Shown here: positions 1-5,397 of the stretch, in pieces
How positions within the stretch are numbered: the stretch's first letter is position 1
Layout of the letters: every line of letters begins with the position of its first letter
NCBI GenBank assembly: GCA_002434915.1
Contig: DJLG01000137.1
Location: 1 to 7,132, forward strand
DNA from: Proteobacteria bacterium UBA6522
GTDB taxonomy: Bacteria > Pseudomonadota > Gammaproteobacteria > Steroidobacterales > Rariloculaceae
Reading direction: 5' to 3'
Length of the DNA stretch: 7,132 nucleotides
Notes under the pieces: generated by a model
What the model was told of the DNA's origin: nothing
The model's database searches: none
What the model saw: the letters and a program-made list of their open reading frames with translations, nothing else
Translations under genes and position numbers: made by a program

Positions 1-101
1 ACATGAGGTTTTACTCCGCAAAGATCACTTACCTCACCAATAGTAAAGTAACGCTTACCTGGTATAGAAGGCAGTTCAGAGTTATTACCCGGTTCCAGCA
101 T
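1..101 (-). CDS. MerR-family transcriptional regulator, N-terminal fragment (runs off window)
   Basis: Only the first 33 codons are visible, reading from an ATG at 101-99 to the window edge. The peptide begins MLEPGNNSELPSIPGKRY and continues FTIGEVSDLCGVKPH, which is the start of the winged helix-turn-helix of MerR-type regulators (the TIGEVS..CGV..H signature). The start overlaps the last 17 nt of ihfA in another frame. A GAGG at 108-105 lies 3 nt before the ATG, a tight Shine-Dalgarno spacing that fits translational coupling to ihfA. A MerR-like gene directly after ihfA is a recurrent gammaproteobacterial arrangement, and the MLEP...PGKRYFTIGEVS opening is typical of that group. The effector-binding half is outside the window, so ligand and targets cannot be stated. 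Identification as MerR-type is confident; function is not known. Confidence 0.85.
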   Translation of the reverse strand, partial: MLEPGNNSELPSIPGKRYFTIGEVSDLCGVKPH

Positions 102-381
102 ATGCCTCTACTCTTGCTTTTAATTTCTGACCTGGACGAAAAGTTACAACTCTTCGTGCAGTTATTGGAATTTCCTGGCCAGTTTTTGGATTTCTACCAG
201 GGCGTTGATCTTTATCTCTTAAATCAAAGTTTCCAAACCCAGATAATTTTACCTGTTCACCTGTCTCTAAGGCTGCCCTTAAATCCTCAAAGAAAGTATC
301 CACTAGTTCCCTCGCCTCACGTTTGTTAAGGCCAAGCTCTCCAAACAAAGACTCAGTCATATCCGCTTTAGTTAACGCCAT
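85..381 (-). CDS. ihfA: Integration host factor subunit alpha
   Basis: IHF alpha pairs with IHF beta to form a nucleoid-associated heterodimer that bends DNA sharply at specific sites, acting in recombination, replication and promoter architecture. The 98-residue product is the usual family length (99 in E. coli) and is near-identical in key parts: MALTKADMTESLF at the start, GEQVKLSGFGNFDLRDK at 41-57, and the DNA-contacting arm PGRNPKTG at 61-68. The arm contains Pro65, the residue known to intercalate between base pairs. ITARRVVTFRPGQKLK follows. The alpha-type sequence separates it from HU and from IHF beta. The ATG is 23 nt after the pheT stop. The sequence just before it (AAAAGCGATATCTGAA) has no clear Shine-Dalgarno, so coupling to pheT translation is plausible. 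The MerR-family gene overlaps its 3' end. Confidence 0.97.
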   Translation of the reverse strand: MALTKADMTESLFGELGLNKREARELVDTFFEDLRAALETGEQVKLSGFGNFDLRDKDQRPGRNPKTGQEIPITARRVVTFRPGQKLKARVEAYAGTG

Positions 382-404
382 TTCAGATATCGCTTTTATT
401 ATTC

Positions 405-2780
405 TTACTTTCTAATTGTTGCTCTAAAAGTACGTTCTAAGTGACTAGTTATAGAGCGTATTATTTCGTCAACATCCTTGTCTGTAAGGGTGCGGGATGT
501 GTCTTGCAAAATCAACCCTAAGGCTAAGCTTTTTCTGCTTGATTCTATTCCCTTACCTCGGTAAACGTCGAAAATCTTTATTTCCCGCAACTGATTTCCA
601 GAAATATCGCGAATACTAGAGGTAATTTGTTCACTTGAAACCTCTTCATCCAATACCAGGGCAAGATCTCGCCGAACTGATGGATATTTCGAATATGCTT
701 GAAAACTGGATACTTCTCTAAACAATAAACTCTCAATTTCTAGAGAAAAAAGCATCGTTGAACTTTTGAAATCCATGCTTTGTTGGAGTTCTGGATGCAA
801 TTCACCAATCCAGCCAATCTCTTTATCATAATTGAGAATACGTGCAGTTTTACCTAAGGTTAGTGCTGGATGCTCCGCTAAAGCAAACGCTATAGAGTTT
901 TTATTGTTTTTAAACTTAAACAGCGCCTCCAGATCTGCCTTCATATCAAAAAAATCTATATCCCTATTATCATTTCCCCAGTGCTCTGGCCAAATCTGCC
1001 CTAATGCCAATCCTGCAATTACTCGAGTCTCCTTTACTTCTTTTGACTCCTGTAAAAATTGAGTGCCTACCTCAAATATACGTATTCTAGAACGTTGGCG
1101 ACTAAGATTTTTTTTTGCTGTAGTAAGCAATCCTGGCCATAACGAACCCCTCATTACACTAAGCTCTTTAGATAGGGGGTTTGCAAGATCAATTGACCTA
1201 CAATTTGGGTTTATTTTTTCTTCTAGATGCTTATCAATAAAACTATATGAAATTATCTCCGAGTAGCCACGATCAACCAGTCTATCTACAACACAATCCT
1301 CGTTAATATATTCTTCTGTAGCTGTATCTAGTTGTAGCGGGCCAATTTCTGGGGTCACTGGCAAATTGTCATAACCAATAATTCGCCCAATCTCTTCTAT
1401 CAGATCCTCCTCTATAGCTAAATCAAACCGAAACGATGGAGGAATAACCAGCCAATCTTTATCTTTTTTCTGCACCTTCATTTGCAATAACTTAAGACTT
1501 GTCTCAATAACATCTGGTTCTAGTGATAGCCCAAGAATAGACTCTAATCTTTTATGCCGTAGAGAGATTGAATGGCTGCTTGGCAAATAAGCCTTGTTTT
1601 CACTAATAGTGACTGGGCCAGCATTGCCTCCAGAAATTTCTAATAATAATTGCGTTGCCCTTTCAATCGCGCGTAATTGCTGTTCAGGGTCTACTCCTCG
1701 TTCAAACCTCAATGAAGCCTCAGTATGCAAACCAAACTTCCGAGCACGCCCCATAATGGAAGTCGGAGAAAAGAATGCAGCCTCAAGAAAAACATCTGTT
1801 GTTGTTGATTCAACTGCTGTACTTTTTCCACCCATAATTCCAGCCAAACCAATTGGACCTGAATTATCAGCTATTACTAGAACACTAGGATCAAGCTCAA
1901 CTTTATTGTTATCTATAAGTATTAGTTCTTCTGAATCCATGGCATCACGAACACTAATAGAGCCAGAGAGTTTTCCTAGATCATAGCCATGAAGGGGTTG
2001 TCCCAACTCTAGCATTACATAATTAGTAATATCGACAATAGGATTGATGGCTCGCACCCCTGATCTTCTTAAACGCTCGCGCATCCAAGATGGGGTAATA
2101 GCATTTGTGGAAATGCCCTTAATAACGCGCCCAACAAATCGTGGACACGCTTTTTTAGCTTTGATTGAAACGTCAAAACTATCTGTAATTTGTGCTGATA
2201 CTGCTTTAACACTAGATTCTTTAAAGGACTTCCCATTTAAGGCAGATGCCTCTCTGGCAATCCCAATAACACTAAAGCAATCCCCTCTATTTGGCGTTAA
2301 CTCAAGATCAAGCGCCACATCGTCTAACTTTAAGTAATCCTTAATAAAAGCCCCAAGTGGAGCATTTTCCTCAAATTCTACTAATCCGGAATGATCCTCT
2401 ATTAATCCAAGCTCAGCAGATGAACATAGCATTCCTTCAGATTCTTCTCCTCTAAGATTGACGGGCTCAATAGTTCGTCCATCTGGAAGGATTGATCCAA
2501 GAGGCGCATATGCAGTTAACATGTTTTTTTGCGCATTCTGTGCTCCACAGACAACCGAATGAACGCTACTTCCTGTATCAACTTGACATATATTCAGGCG
2601 ATCAGCATTAGGGTGAGGACGACAATCAATTATTTTTGCTATTAAAACTCCTTTGCTATGACAGCTAATCGTTTCAATTGAACCAACCTCTAACCCACCA
2701 ATTGTCAATTGGTGTGCAAGTTCATAGGGTTCGAAATCAAAACTTATCCATTCCCTAAGCCATTCGAGGTTTATACGCAT
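405..2780 (-). CDS. pheT: Phenylalanyl-tRNA synthetase beta subunit
   Basis: PheT is the large subunit of the cytoplasmic (alpha-beta)2 PheRS, which charges tRNA-Phe; the beta subunit binds tRNA and carries the editing site that hydrolyses Tyr-tRNA-Phe. At 791 residues it is full length (795 in E. coli). Domains visible in order: an EMAP/OB-fold tRNA-binding domain at about 40-150; the B3/B4 editing domain at about 210-380, with QPLHGYDL at 261-268, GLAGIMGG at 311-318, FLEAAFF at 331-337 and GLHTEASLRFERGVDP at 350-365; a B5 domain with RFDLAIEEDLIEEIGRIIGY at 451-470; the catalytic-like core with ANPLSKELSVMRGSLWPGLL at 533-552; and the C-terminal FDX-ACB anticodon-binding domain from YPSVRRDLALVLDEEV at 699. 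The ATG is 10 nt after the pheS stop, with a weak TTGAG spanning that stop as the only Shine-Dalgarno, which suggests coupling and balanced subunit synthesis. Confidence 0.98.
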   Translation of the reverse strand: MRINLEWLREWISFDFEPYELAHQLTIGGLEVGSIETISCHSKGVLIAKIIDCRPHPNADRLNICQVDTGSSVHSVVCGAQNAQKNMLTAYAPLGSILPDGRTIEPVNLRGEESEGMLCSSAELGLIEDHSGLVEFEENAPLGAFIKDYLKLDDVALDLELTPNRGDCFSVIGIAREASALNGKSFKESSVKAVSAQITDSFDVSIKAKKACPRFVGRVIKGISTNAITPSWMRERLRRSGVRAINPIVDITNYVMLELGQPLHGYDLGKLSGSISVRDAMDSEELILIDNNKVELDPSVLVIADNSGPIGLAGIMGGKSTAVESTTTDVFLEAAFFSPTSIMGRARKFGLHTEASLRFERGVDPEQQLRAIERATQLLLEISGGNAGPVTISENKAYLPSSHSISLRHKRLESILGLSLEPDVIETSLKLLQMKVQKKDKDWLVIPPSFRFDLAIEEDLIEEIGRIIGYDNLPVTPEIGPLQLDTATEEYINEDCVVDRLVDRGYSEIISYSFIDKHLEEKINPNCRSIDLANPLSKELSVMRGSLWPGLLTTAKKNLSRQRSRIRIFEVGTQFLQESKEVKETRVIAGLALGQIWPEHWGNDNRDIDFFDMKADLEALFKFKNNKNSIAFALAEHPALTLGKTARILNYDKEIGWIGELHPELQQSMDFKSSTMLFSLEIESLLFREVSSFQAYSKYPSVRRDLALVLDEEVSSEQITSSIRDISGNQLREIKIFDVYRGKGIESSRKSLALGLILQDTSRTLTDKDVDEIIRSITSHLERTFRATIRK

Positions 2781-2790
2781 TATTTAAAAC

Positions 2791-3774
2791 TCAAGAAAAC
2801 TGCTCTATAAAGCGAAGATCATTTTCGAAAAAAATTCGAAGATCATCTACTCCATAACGAAGCATTGCCAAACGATCAACGCCCATACCAAACGCATAAC
2901 CAGTATATTTTTCAGGGTCAATACCAACGTTACGAAGCACATTTGGATGAACCATCCCACATCCTAATATCTCCAACCAATCCCCACTATCAGAGCGGAT
3001 ATCTACCTCAGCAGAAGGCTCTGTAAAAGGAAAATAAGCTGGCCGAAAACGTAGCTCTACCTCTCTCTCAAAAAAATGGGATACGAACTCATATAAAATA
3101 AATTTTAAATTTGCAAAACTAACATTATCGCCAACAGCCAAACCTTCAACCTGAGTGAACATTGGTGTGTGAGTTAAATCTGAGTCACAACGATAAACGC
3201 GACCAGGAGCAATCAAACGAATTGGCGCACCTTCCTTTTGCATAGCTCGTATTTGAACAGGAGAGGTATGGGTACGTAACAGGGATCCTGAGTTAAGGTA
3301 AAACGTGTCATGCATTGCCCTTGCAGGGTGATCCTCCGGGATATTTAATGCAGTAAAGTTATGGTAATCATCTTCAATCTCTGGACCAATTCTCACCTCA
3401 AAATTAGCCAATGCAAATATTTTCTTTATTCGACGCAAAGTTTGCGTAATCGGATGCAAGTTTCCTGAATCAGGCCCACGACCTGAAAGCGTAATATCAA
3501 TTTTATTAAGAGCTAACTTATTTGCGATCTCGTTCGCACTAATCTTTAATTGTTGCGCTTGTATGCTTTCAATTAAGGAATCTTTTGCGGTATTTATCTC
3601 TTTACCAGCTTGTGCCCTTTTGTTTGCAGGAAGTTTGCCAAGACTCTTGAGCAACGATGTGATTGAACCTTTCTTTCCTAGGTACTTAACACGCACATCA
3701 TCCAATTCATGAGGGTCAGCTGTAATAGCAACCTCATTTTGAGCTTGCTTGAGTAGTTCAGCAACGCTACTCAT
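2791..3774 (-). CDS. pheS: Phenylalanyl-tRNA synthetase alpha subunit
   Basis: This is the catalytic subunit of PheRS (class II), which activates phenylalanine with ATP and transfers it to tRNA-Phe. The 327-residue product matches the E. coli length exactly. The N-terminal helical coiled-coil arm covers about 1-85. The catalytic core then shows GPEIEDDYHNFTALNIP at 130-146, the motif 2 region IAPGRVYRCDSDLTHTPMF at 188-206, FRPAYFPFTEPSAEVDI at 243-259, LGCGMVHPNVLRNVGID at 270-286, and motif 3 FGMGVDRLAMLRYGVDDLR at 295-313. Ala294, the residue that sets substrate-pocket size in E. coli PheS, is present in GYAF. The start is supported by TAGGAG (3790-3785), 10 nt before the ATG and 20 nt after the rplT stop. 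That site sits in a small hairpin listed separately. No pheM-type leader precedes it. Confidence 0.98.
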   Translation of the reverse strand: MSSVAELLKQAQNEVAITADPHELDDVRVKYLGKKGSITSLLKSLGKLPANKRAQAGKEINTAKDSLIESIQAQQLKISANEIANKLALNKIDITLSGRGPDSGNLHPITQTLRRIKKIFALANFEVRIGPEIEDDYHNFTALNIPEDHPARAMHDTFYLNSGSLLRTHTSPVQIRAMQKEGAPIRLIAPGRVYRCDSDLTHTPMFTQVEGLAVGDNVSFANLKFILYEFVSHFFEREVELRFRPAYFPFTEPSAEVDIRSDSGDWLEILGCGMVHPNVLRNVGIDPEKYTGYAFGMGVDRLAMLRYGVDDLRIFFENDLRFIEQFS

Positions 3775-3784
3775 AGGATTAGGA

Positions 3785-3801
3785 CTCCTATCTGCTAGGA
3801 G
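3785..3801 (-). promoter_or_regulatory. Hairpin sequestering the pheS Shine-Dalgarno at the rplT stop codon
   Basis: Read on the minus strand, CTCCTA (3801-3796), loop GCAGA (3795-3791) and TAGGAG (3790-3785) form a perfect 6-bp stem. The 3' arm is the only good Shine-Dalgarno for pheS. The 5' arm and loop contain the rplT stop codon TAG (3797-3795). A ribosome finishing rplT would cover the 5' arm and free the pheS site, so the arrangement is suited to translational coupling of pheS to rplT. The pairing is directly visible; the regulatory role is inferred. Confidence 0.5.
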
Positions 3802-4154
3802 ACTAAAGCTTCTTTAGCCGCATCGGCGATTGCTGAGAATGCTTCTTGGTCATGAATAGCAAGATCCGCTAATACCTTTCTGTCAACTTCAATATCAGCT
3901 CGTTTTAGCCCATCAACTAGCCGAGAATACGATAAACCATTTAATCTGGCAGCAGCATTTATACGCACAATCCAGAGCGCCCTAAATTGTCGTTTACGCT
4001 GTCGACGATCACGGTAAGCGTACTGTCCAGCCTTTATAACAGCCTGCTTAGCAACCTTATAGGTACGACTTCTAGCCCCATAATATCCTTTTGCTTGTCG
4101 GAGAATTTTTTTATGTCGGGCTTTGGCTATTACACCACTTTTTACTCTAGCCAT
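3795..4154 (-). CDS. rplT: 50S ribosomal protein L20
   Basis: L20 binds 23S rRNA early in 50S assembly and, in E. coli, also represses translation of the rpmI-rplT mRNA. The product has 119 residues (118 in E. coli) and the family hallmark sequence throughout: MARVKSGVIAKARHKKIL at the start, AKGYYGARSRTYKVAKQAVIKAG at 21-43, YAYRDRRQRKRQFRALWIVRINAAAR at 45-70, then LNGLSYSRLVDGL. The very basic, helical N-terminal extension and the globular C-terminal half (about 60-119, the autoregulatory part in E. coli) are both intact. The ATG is 10 nt after the rpmI TGA. GAGG overlaps that stop and serves as the Shine-Dalgarno, so coupling with rpmI is likely. Confidence 0.98.
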   Translation of the reverse strand: MARVKSGVIAKARHKKILRQAKGYYGARSRTYKVAKQAVIKAGQYAYRDRRQRKRQFRALWIVRINAAARLNGLSYSRLVDGLKRADIEVDRKVLADLAIHDQEAFSAIADAAKEALVS

Positions 4155-4164
4155 TCATTCAACC

Positions 4165-4362
4165 TCAACTATATGGAAGCATTTTGCGCACTGCTCGCAC
4201 GTCTGCATCTGCTACTTGCAGCGTTGCACCTAACTGACGTTTACGCTTTGGACTTTTCTTCGTCAGGATATGACTCCGAAAAGATTGGCCACGTTTGTAA
4301 CCCCCCTTAGCGGTACGCTTGAACCGTTTTGCAGCCCCACGATTGCTTTTTAGTTTCGGCAT
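4165..4362 (-). CDS. rpmI: 50S ribosomal protein L35
   Basis: L35 is a small, very basic protein of the large ribosomal subunit. The 65-residue product has the expected length and sequence: MPKLKSNRGAAKRFKRTAKGG at the start, FRSHILTKKSPKRKRQLG in the middle and a C-terminal VADADVRAVRKMLPYS. A strong Shine-Dalgarno, AGGAG, sits 6 nt before the ATG (CTAGGAGATATTA-ATG). The gene follows a 113-nt structured spacer after infC and is followed 10 nt later by rplT, the standard infC-rpmI-rplT order. In E. coli the site of L20 repression lies just upstream of this gene, and the spacer here has features compatible with that (listed separately). Confidence 0.97.
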   Translation of the reverse strand: MPKLKSNRGAAKRFKRTAKGGYKRGQSFRSHILTKKSPKRKRQLGATLQVADADVRAVRKMLPYS

Positions 4363-4475
4363 TAATATCTCCTAGTTCGCCCCATGGTCATCATGCCCCT
4401 ATCACCTGGGTTATCTGCCATCACGCCCGTAATAAAAAACGAGCCTCTTAGCGAGATTCTGTATAAGTTAAAACG
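4363..4475 (-). promoter_or_regulatory. infC-rpmI spacer, possible L20-responsive leader
   Basis: These 113 nt contain no ORF of note. On the minus strand CCCAGGT (4410-4404) can pair with ACCATGGG (4388-4381) as a 7-bp stem with one bulged A, enclosing a 15-nt loop rich in purines. Two imperfect repeats, GGGCGTGATGGC (4428-4417) and GGGCATGATGAC (4398-4387), match at 10 of 12 positions and are 30 nt apart. ATCTC (4457-4453) is complementary to GAGAT (4371-4367), which overlaps the rpmI Shine-Dalgarno. In E. coli, L20 represses rpmI by binding two sites in this region, one of them a long-range pseudoknot. The same role is inferred from position and structure only. Confidence 0.35.
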
Positions 4476-5003
4476 TTAGCGCCCAGACCGTTTCTTTGGC
4501 GCAATAACCATAACCATCTGTCTTCCTTCAAATTGCGGAAATTGTTCCACAATTCCATATTCATCTAGATCTTGCTGAACCCTTGTTAATAACTCAGCAC
4601 CTAATTCTTTATGCGCCATCTCGCGACCTCTAAACCTAAGGGTAACTTTTGTTTTATCACCAGAAGTTAGAAAACGAACAAGATTTCGTAATTTAATTTG
4701 ATAATCACCTTCCTCTGTTCCAGGTCGAAATTTCACTTCTTTTACTTGAGCCTGTTTTTGTTTCCGACGAGCAACCTGTGCTTTCTTACTCTGCTCAAAA
4801 ACAAACTTACCGTAGTCCATTACGCGACAAACTGGTGGATCAGCATTTGGTGATACTTCAACCAGATCCATATCAGACTCAGCTGCAAGTTCTCGTGCTG
4901 CATCGATGGCCATAACTCCAACCTGGTCTCCGGTAGCACCAATCACACGTACCTGAGTTGTGGTAATTTCATCATTGCGCCTAACACGCTTCGATTGGCC
5001 GAT
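4476..5003 (-). CDS. infC: Translation initiation factor IF-3, rare ATC start codon
   Basis: IF3 binds the 30S subunit, prevents premature 50S joining, and proofreads the start codon and initiator tRNA. From the ATC at 5003-5001 the product has 175 residues (180 in E. coli). The N-terminal domain includes VSPNADPPVCRVMDYGKF at 50-67. A basic helical linker, KKAQVARRKQKQAQVKEV, follows, then the C-terminal domain with KFRPGTEEGDYQIKLRNLVRFL, RFRGREMAH at 123-131 and EGRQMVMVIAPKK near the end. The start is chosen because AAGGAG (5015-5010) lies 6 nt upstream, an in-frame TGA at 5009-5007 closes the frame, and the extra 19 residues include the conserved RNDEITTTQVRVIG stretch. No in-frame ATG exists upstream of the domain; a GTG at 4946-4944 would remove part of it. 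infC is known to use AUU in E. coli for IF3 autoregulation; AUC should be discriminated against in the same way. Confidence 0.95.
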   Translation of the reverse strand: MGQSKRVRRNDEITTTQVRVIGATGDQVGVMAIDAARELAAESDMDLVEVSPNADPPVCRVMDYGKFVFEQSKKAQVARRKQKQAQVKEVKFRPGTEEGDYQIKLRNLVRFLTSGDKTKVTLRFRGREMAHKELGAELLTRVQQDLDEYGIVEQFPQFEGRQMVMVIAPKKRSGR

Positions 5004-5009
5004 ACTTCA

Positions 5010-5015
5010 CTCCTT
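5010..5015 (-). promoter_or_regulatory. Shine-Dalgarno that fixes the infC ATC start
   Basis: AAGGAG on the minus strand is followed by a 6-nt spacer (TGAAGT) and then the ATC at 5003-5001. It is the only strong ribosome-binding site near the 5' end of infC and does not suit the later GTG at 4946, which is more than 60 nt away. Confidence 0.85.
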
Positions 5016-5039
5016 CTAATAAAAGGCTTTTTCTAATAA
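5014..5039 (-). repeat. Tandem 9-bp direct repeat in the infC leader
   Basis: TTATTAGAA occurs at 5039-5031 and again at 5022-5014 with a 17-nt period, the second copy running into the infC Shine-Dalgarno. The repetition is exact, but it is AT-rich and short. A role in leader folding or as a standby site would be guesswork. Confidence 0.4.
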
Positions 5040-5065
5040 GACAGCGGCCGCGGTGTGTCAAAATC

Positions 5066-5080
5066 AGGTTGTTACAACCT
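5066..5080. repeat. 15-bp perfect palindrome in the infC leader
   Basis: AGGTTGTTACAACCT on the plus strand reads as AGGTTG-TAA-CAACCT on the minus strand: a perfect 6-bp inverted repeat around a 3-nt centre, about 65 nt downstream of the predicted promoter and 63 nt before the infC start. It could be a small mRNA hairpin or an operator-like half-site pair. No T-run follows directly on the minus strand, so it does not look like a terminator. Confidence 0.45.
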
Positions 5081-5116
5081 TTATCCGTACACTCACGACC
5101 GTTATTTTACAAGATA

Positions 5117-5130
5117 ATAATCTGGATTAT
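5117..5130. repeat. AT-rich dyad just downstream of the predicted infC promoter
   Basis: On the minus strand ATAATC (5130-5125) and GATTAT (5122-5117) are perfect inverted repeats separated by CA. An overlapping register, GATAAT with ATTATC, also pairs. The dyad begins about 10 nt after the expected transcription start, where an operator or a 5'-end stem could act. Only the symmetry is visible; function is unknown. Confidence 0.35.
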
Positions 5131-5145
5131 CATAGCTAGCCGGGC

Positions 5146-5174
5146 ATTGTAAGCTGTGTAACATTGCTAGACAA
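5146..5174 (-). promoter_or_regulatory. Candidate sigma-70 promoter for the infC operon
   Basis: TTGTCT (5174-5169) and TACAAT (5151-5146) match the -35 and -10 consensus at 4/6 and 5/6 positions with the optimal 17-nt spacer. Transcription would begin near 5139 and give a leader of about 135 nt before infC. It lies between the tRNA and infC, where an operon promoter is needed because thrS, which normally contains infC promoters, is not present upstream. This is a consensus match only. Confidence 0.55.
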
Positions 5175-5227
5175 GTAGAATAGTTCGCAAAATAGCTCGG
5201 TTTTTAGAGGGTTTACTCCCAATTCCA

Positions 5228-5248
5228 AGAGCTTCTTAGTGAAGCCCT
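5228..5248 (-). terminator. Hairpin downstream of tRNA-Val (possible end or processing signal)
   Basis: AGGGCTTC (5248-5241), loop ACTAA (5240-5236) and GAAGCTCT (5235-5228) form an 8-bp stem with one G-U pair, beginning 12 nt after the tRNA CCA. This position is typical for a tRNA 3' trailer stem. No T-tract follows, so it is not a canonical intrinsic terminator; it may instead be a processing or stability element. Confidence 0.35.
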
Positions 5249-5259
5249 AAGTCGCTTTA

Positions 5260-5334
5260 TGGTAGGCGCGAGTGGGATCGAACCACCGACCCCCACCATG
5301 TCAAGGTGGTGCTCTACCACTGAGCTACGCGCCT
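5260..5334 (-). tRNA. tRNA-Val (anticodon GAC)
   Basis: This is a 75-nt gene that folds as a complete cloverleaf. The acceptor stem AGGCGCG/CGCGCCT is perfect over 7 bp. The D arm is GCTC-AGTGGTA-GAGC, and the anticodon arm is CCACC-TTGACAT-GGTGG with GAC at positions 34-36. A 5-nt variable loop GGGTC follows, then the T arm GGTGG-TTCGATC-CCACT, discriminator A73 and an encoded CCA (5262-5260). A35, C36 and A73 are the known valine identity elements. It reads GUC and GUU codons. It stands between uvrB and infC on the same strand, 62 nt after uvrB, and probably has its own promoter. Confidence 0.97.
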
Positions 5335-5346
5335 GCAAGTAGTGCA

Positions 5347-5376
5347 ACCATACCTACTTTCTGTCATTCTGCTCAA
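5347..5376 (-). promoter_or_regulatory. Candidate promoter for tRNA-Val
   Basis: TTGAGC (5376-5371) and TATGGT (5352-5347) resemble -35 and -10 elements (4/6 each) with an 18-nt spacer. The -10 ends 12 nt before the tRNA 5' end, which would give a 5' leader of about 5 nt for RNase P to remove. This is a moderate consensus match, supported mainly by its position in the short uvrB-tRNA gap. Confidence 0.4.
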
Positions 5377-5397
5377 GTTCTTTTTCTAAATAGAAAG

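Larger units (their letters stand above)
5004..5259. other. Non-coding stretch between tRNA-Val and infC (thrS position)
   Basis: This 256-nt stretch holds no convincing coding sequence on either strand and no recognisable thrS remnant. It contains the tRNA trailer hairpin, the candidate infC promoter, the AT-rich dyad, the AGGTTGTTACAACCT palindrome, a GC-rich patch with CCGCGGCCGC at 5053-5044, the TTATTAGAA repeat and the infC Shine-Dalgarno. It is best read as the regulatory leader of the infC operon. Confidence 0.6.

Noticed and set aside
3..329. Plus-strand open frame of 108 codons
   Set aside because: It is antisense to ihfA and the MerR-family start, both of which are clear conserved genes.
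448..472. Possible ihfA promoter inside the 3' end of pheT (TTGACG at 472-467, TATAAC at 453-448)
   Set aside because: The spacing is only 13 nt and no good -10 occurs at 16-18 nt. E. coli ihfA does have an internal promoter, but this sequence does not support one convincingly.
1594..1986. Plus-strand open frame of 130 codons
   Set aside because: It lies entirely antisense to the editing domain of pheT, has no Shine-Dalgarno and no recognisable protein features; it is a shadow of pheT.
3987..4310. Plus-strand open frame of 107 codons with hydrophobic stretches
   Set aside because: It is antisense to rplT and rpmI; its Leu/Ser-rich composition is what the reverse complement of Lys/Arg-rich ribosomal proteins produces.
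4430..4460. Possible intrinsic terminator after infC (T6 run at 4439-4434 following CTCGCTAAGAGGCTCG)
   Set aside because: The preceding sequence forms only a 3-4 bp stem (CTC-GCTAA-GAG), too weak for a terminator, and rpmI-rplT are expected to be co-transcribed.
4476..4946. infC starting at GTG 4946
   Set aside because: There is no Shine-Dalgarno before it and it removes conserved IF3 N-terminal residues; the ATC at 5003 has far better support.
5383..5396. Palindrome TTTCTATTTAGAAA after the uvrB stop as a terminator
   Set aside because: The stem is almost entirely A-T and is followed by A residues, not a T-run, on the transcribed strand.
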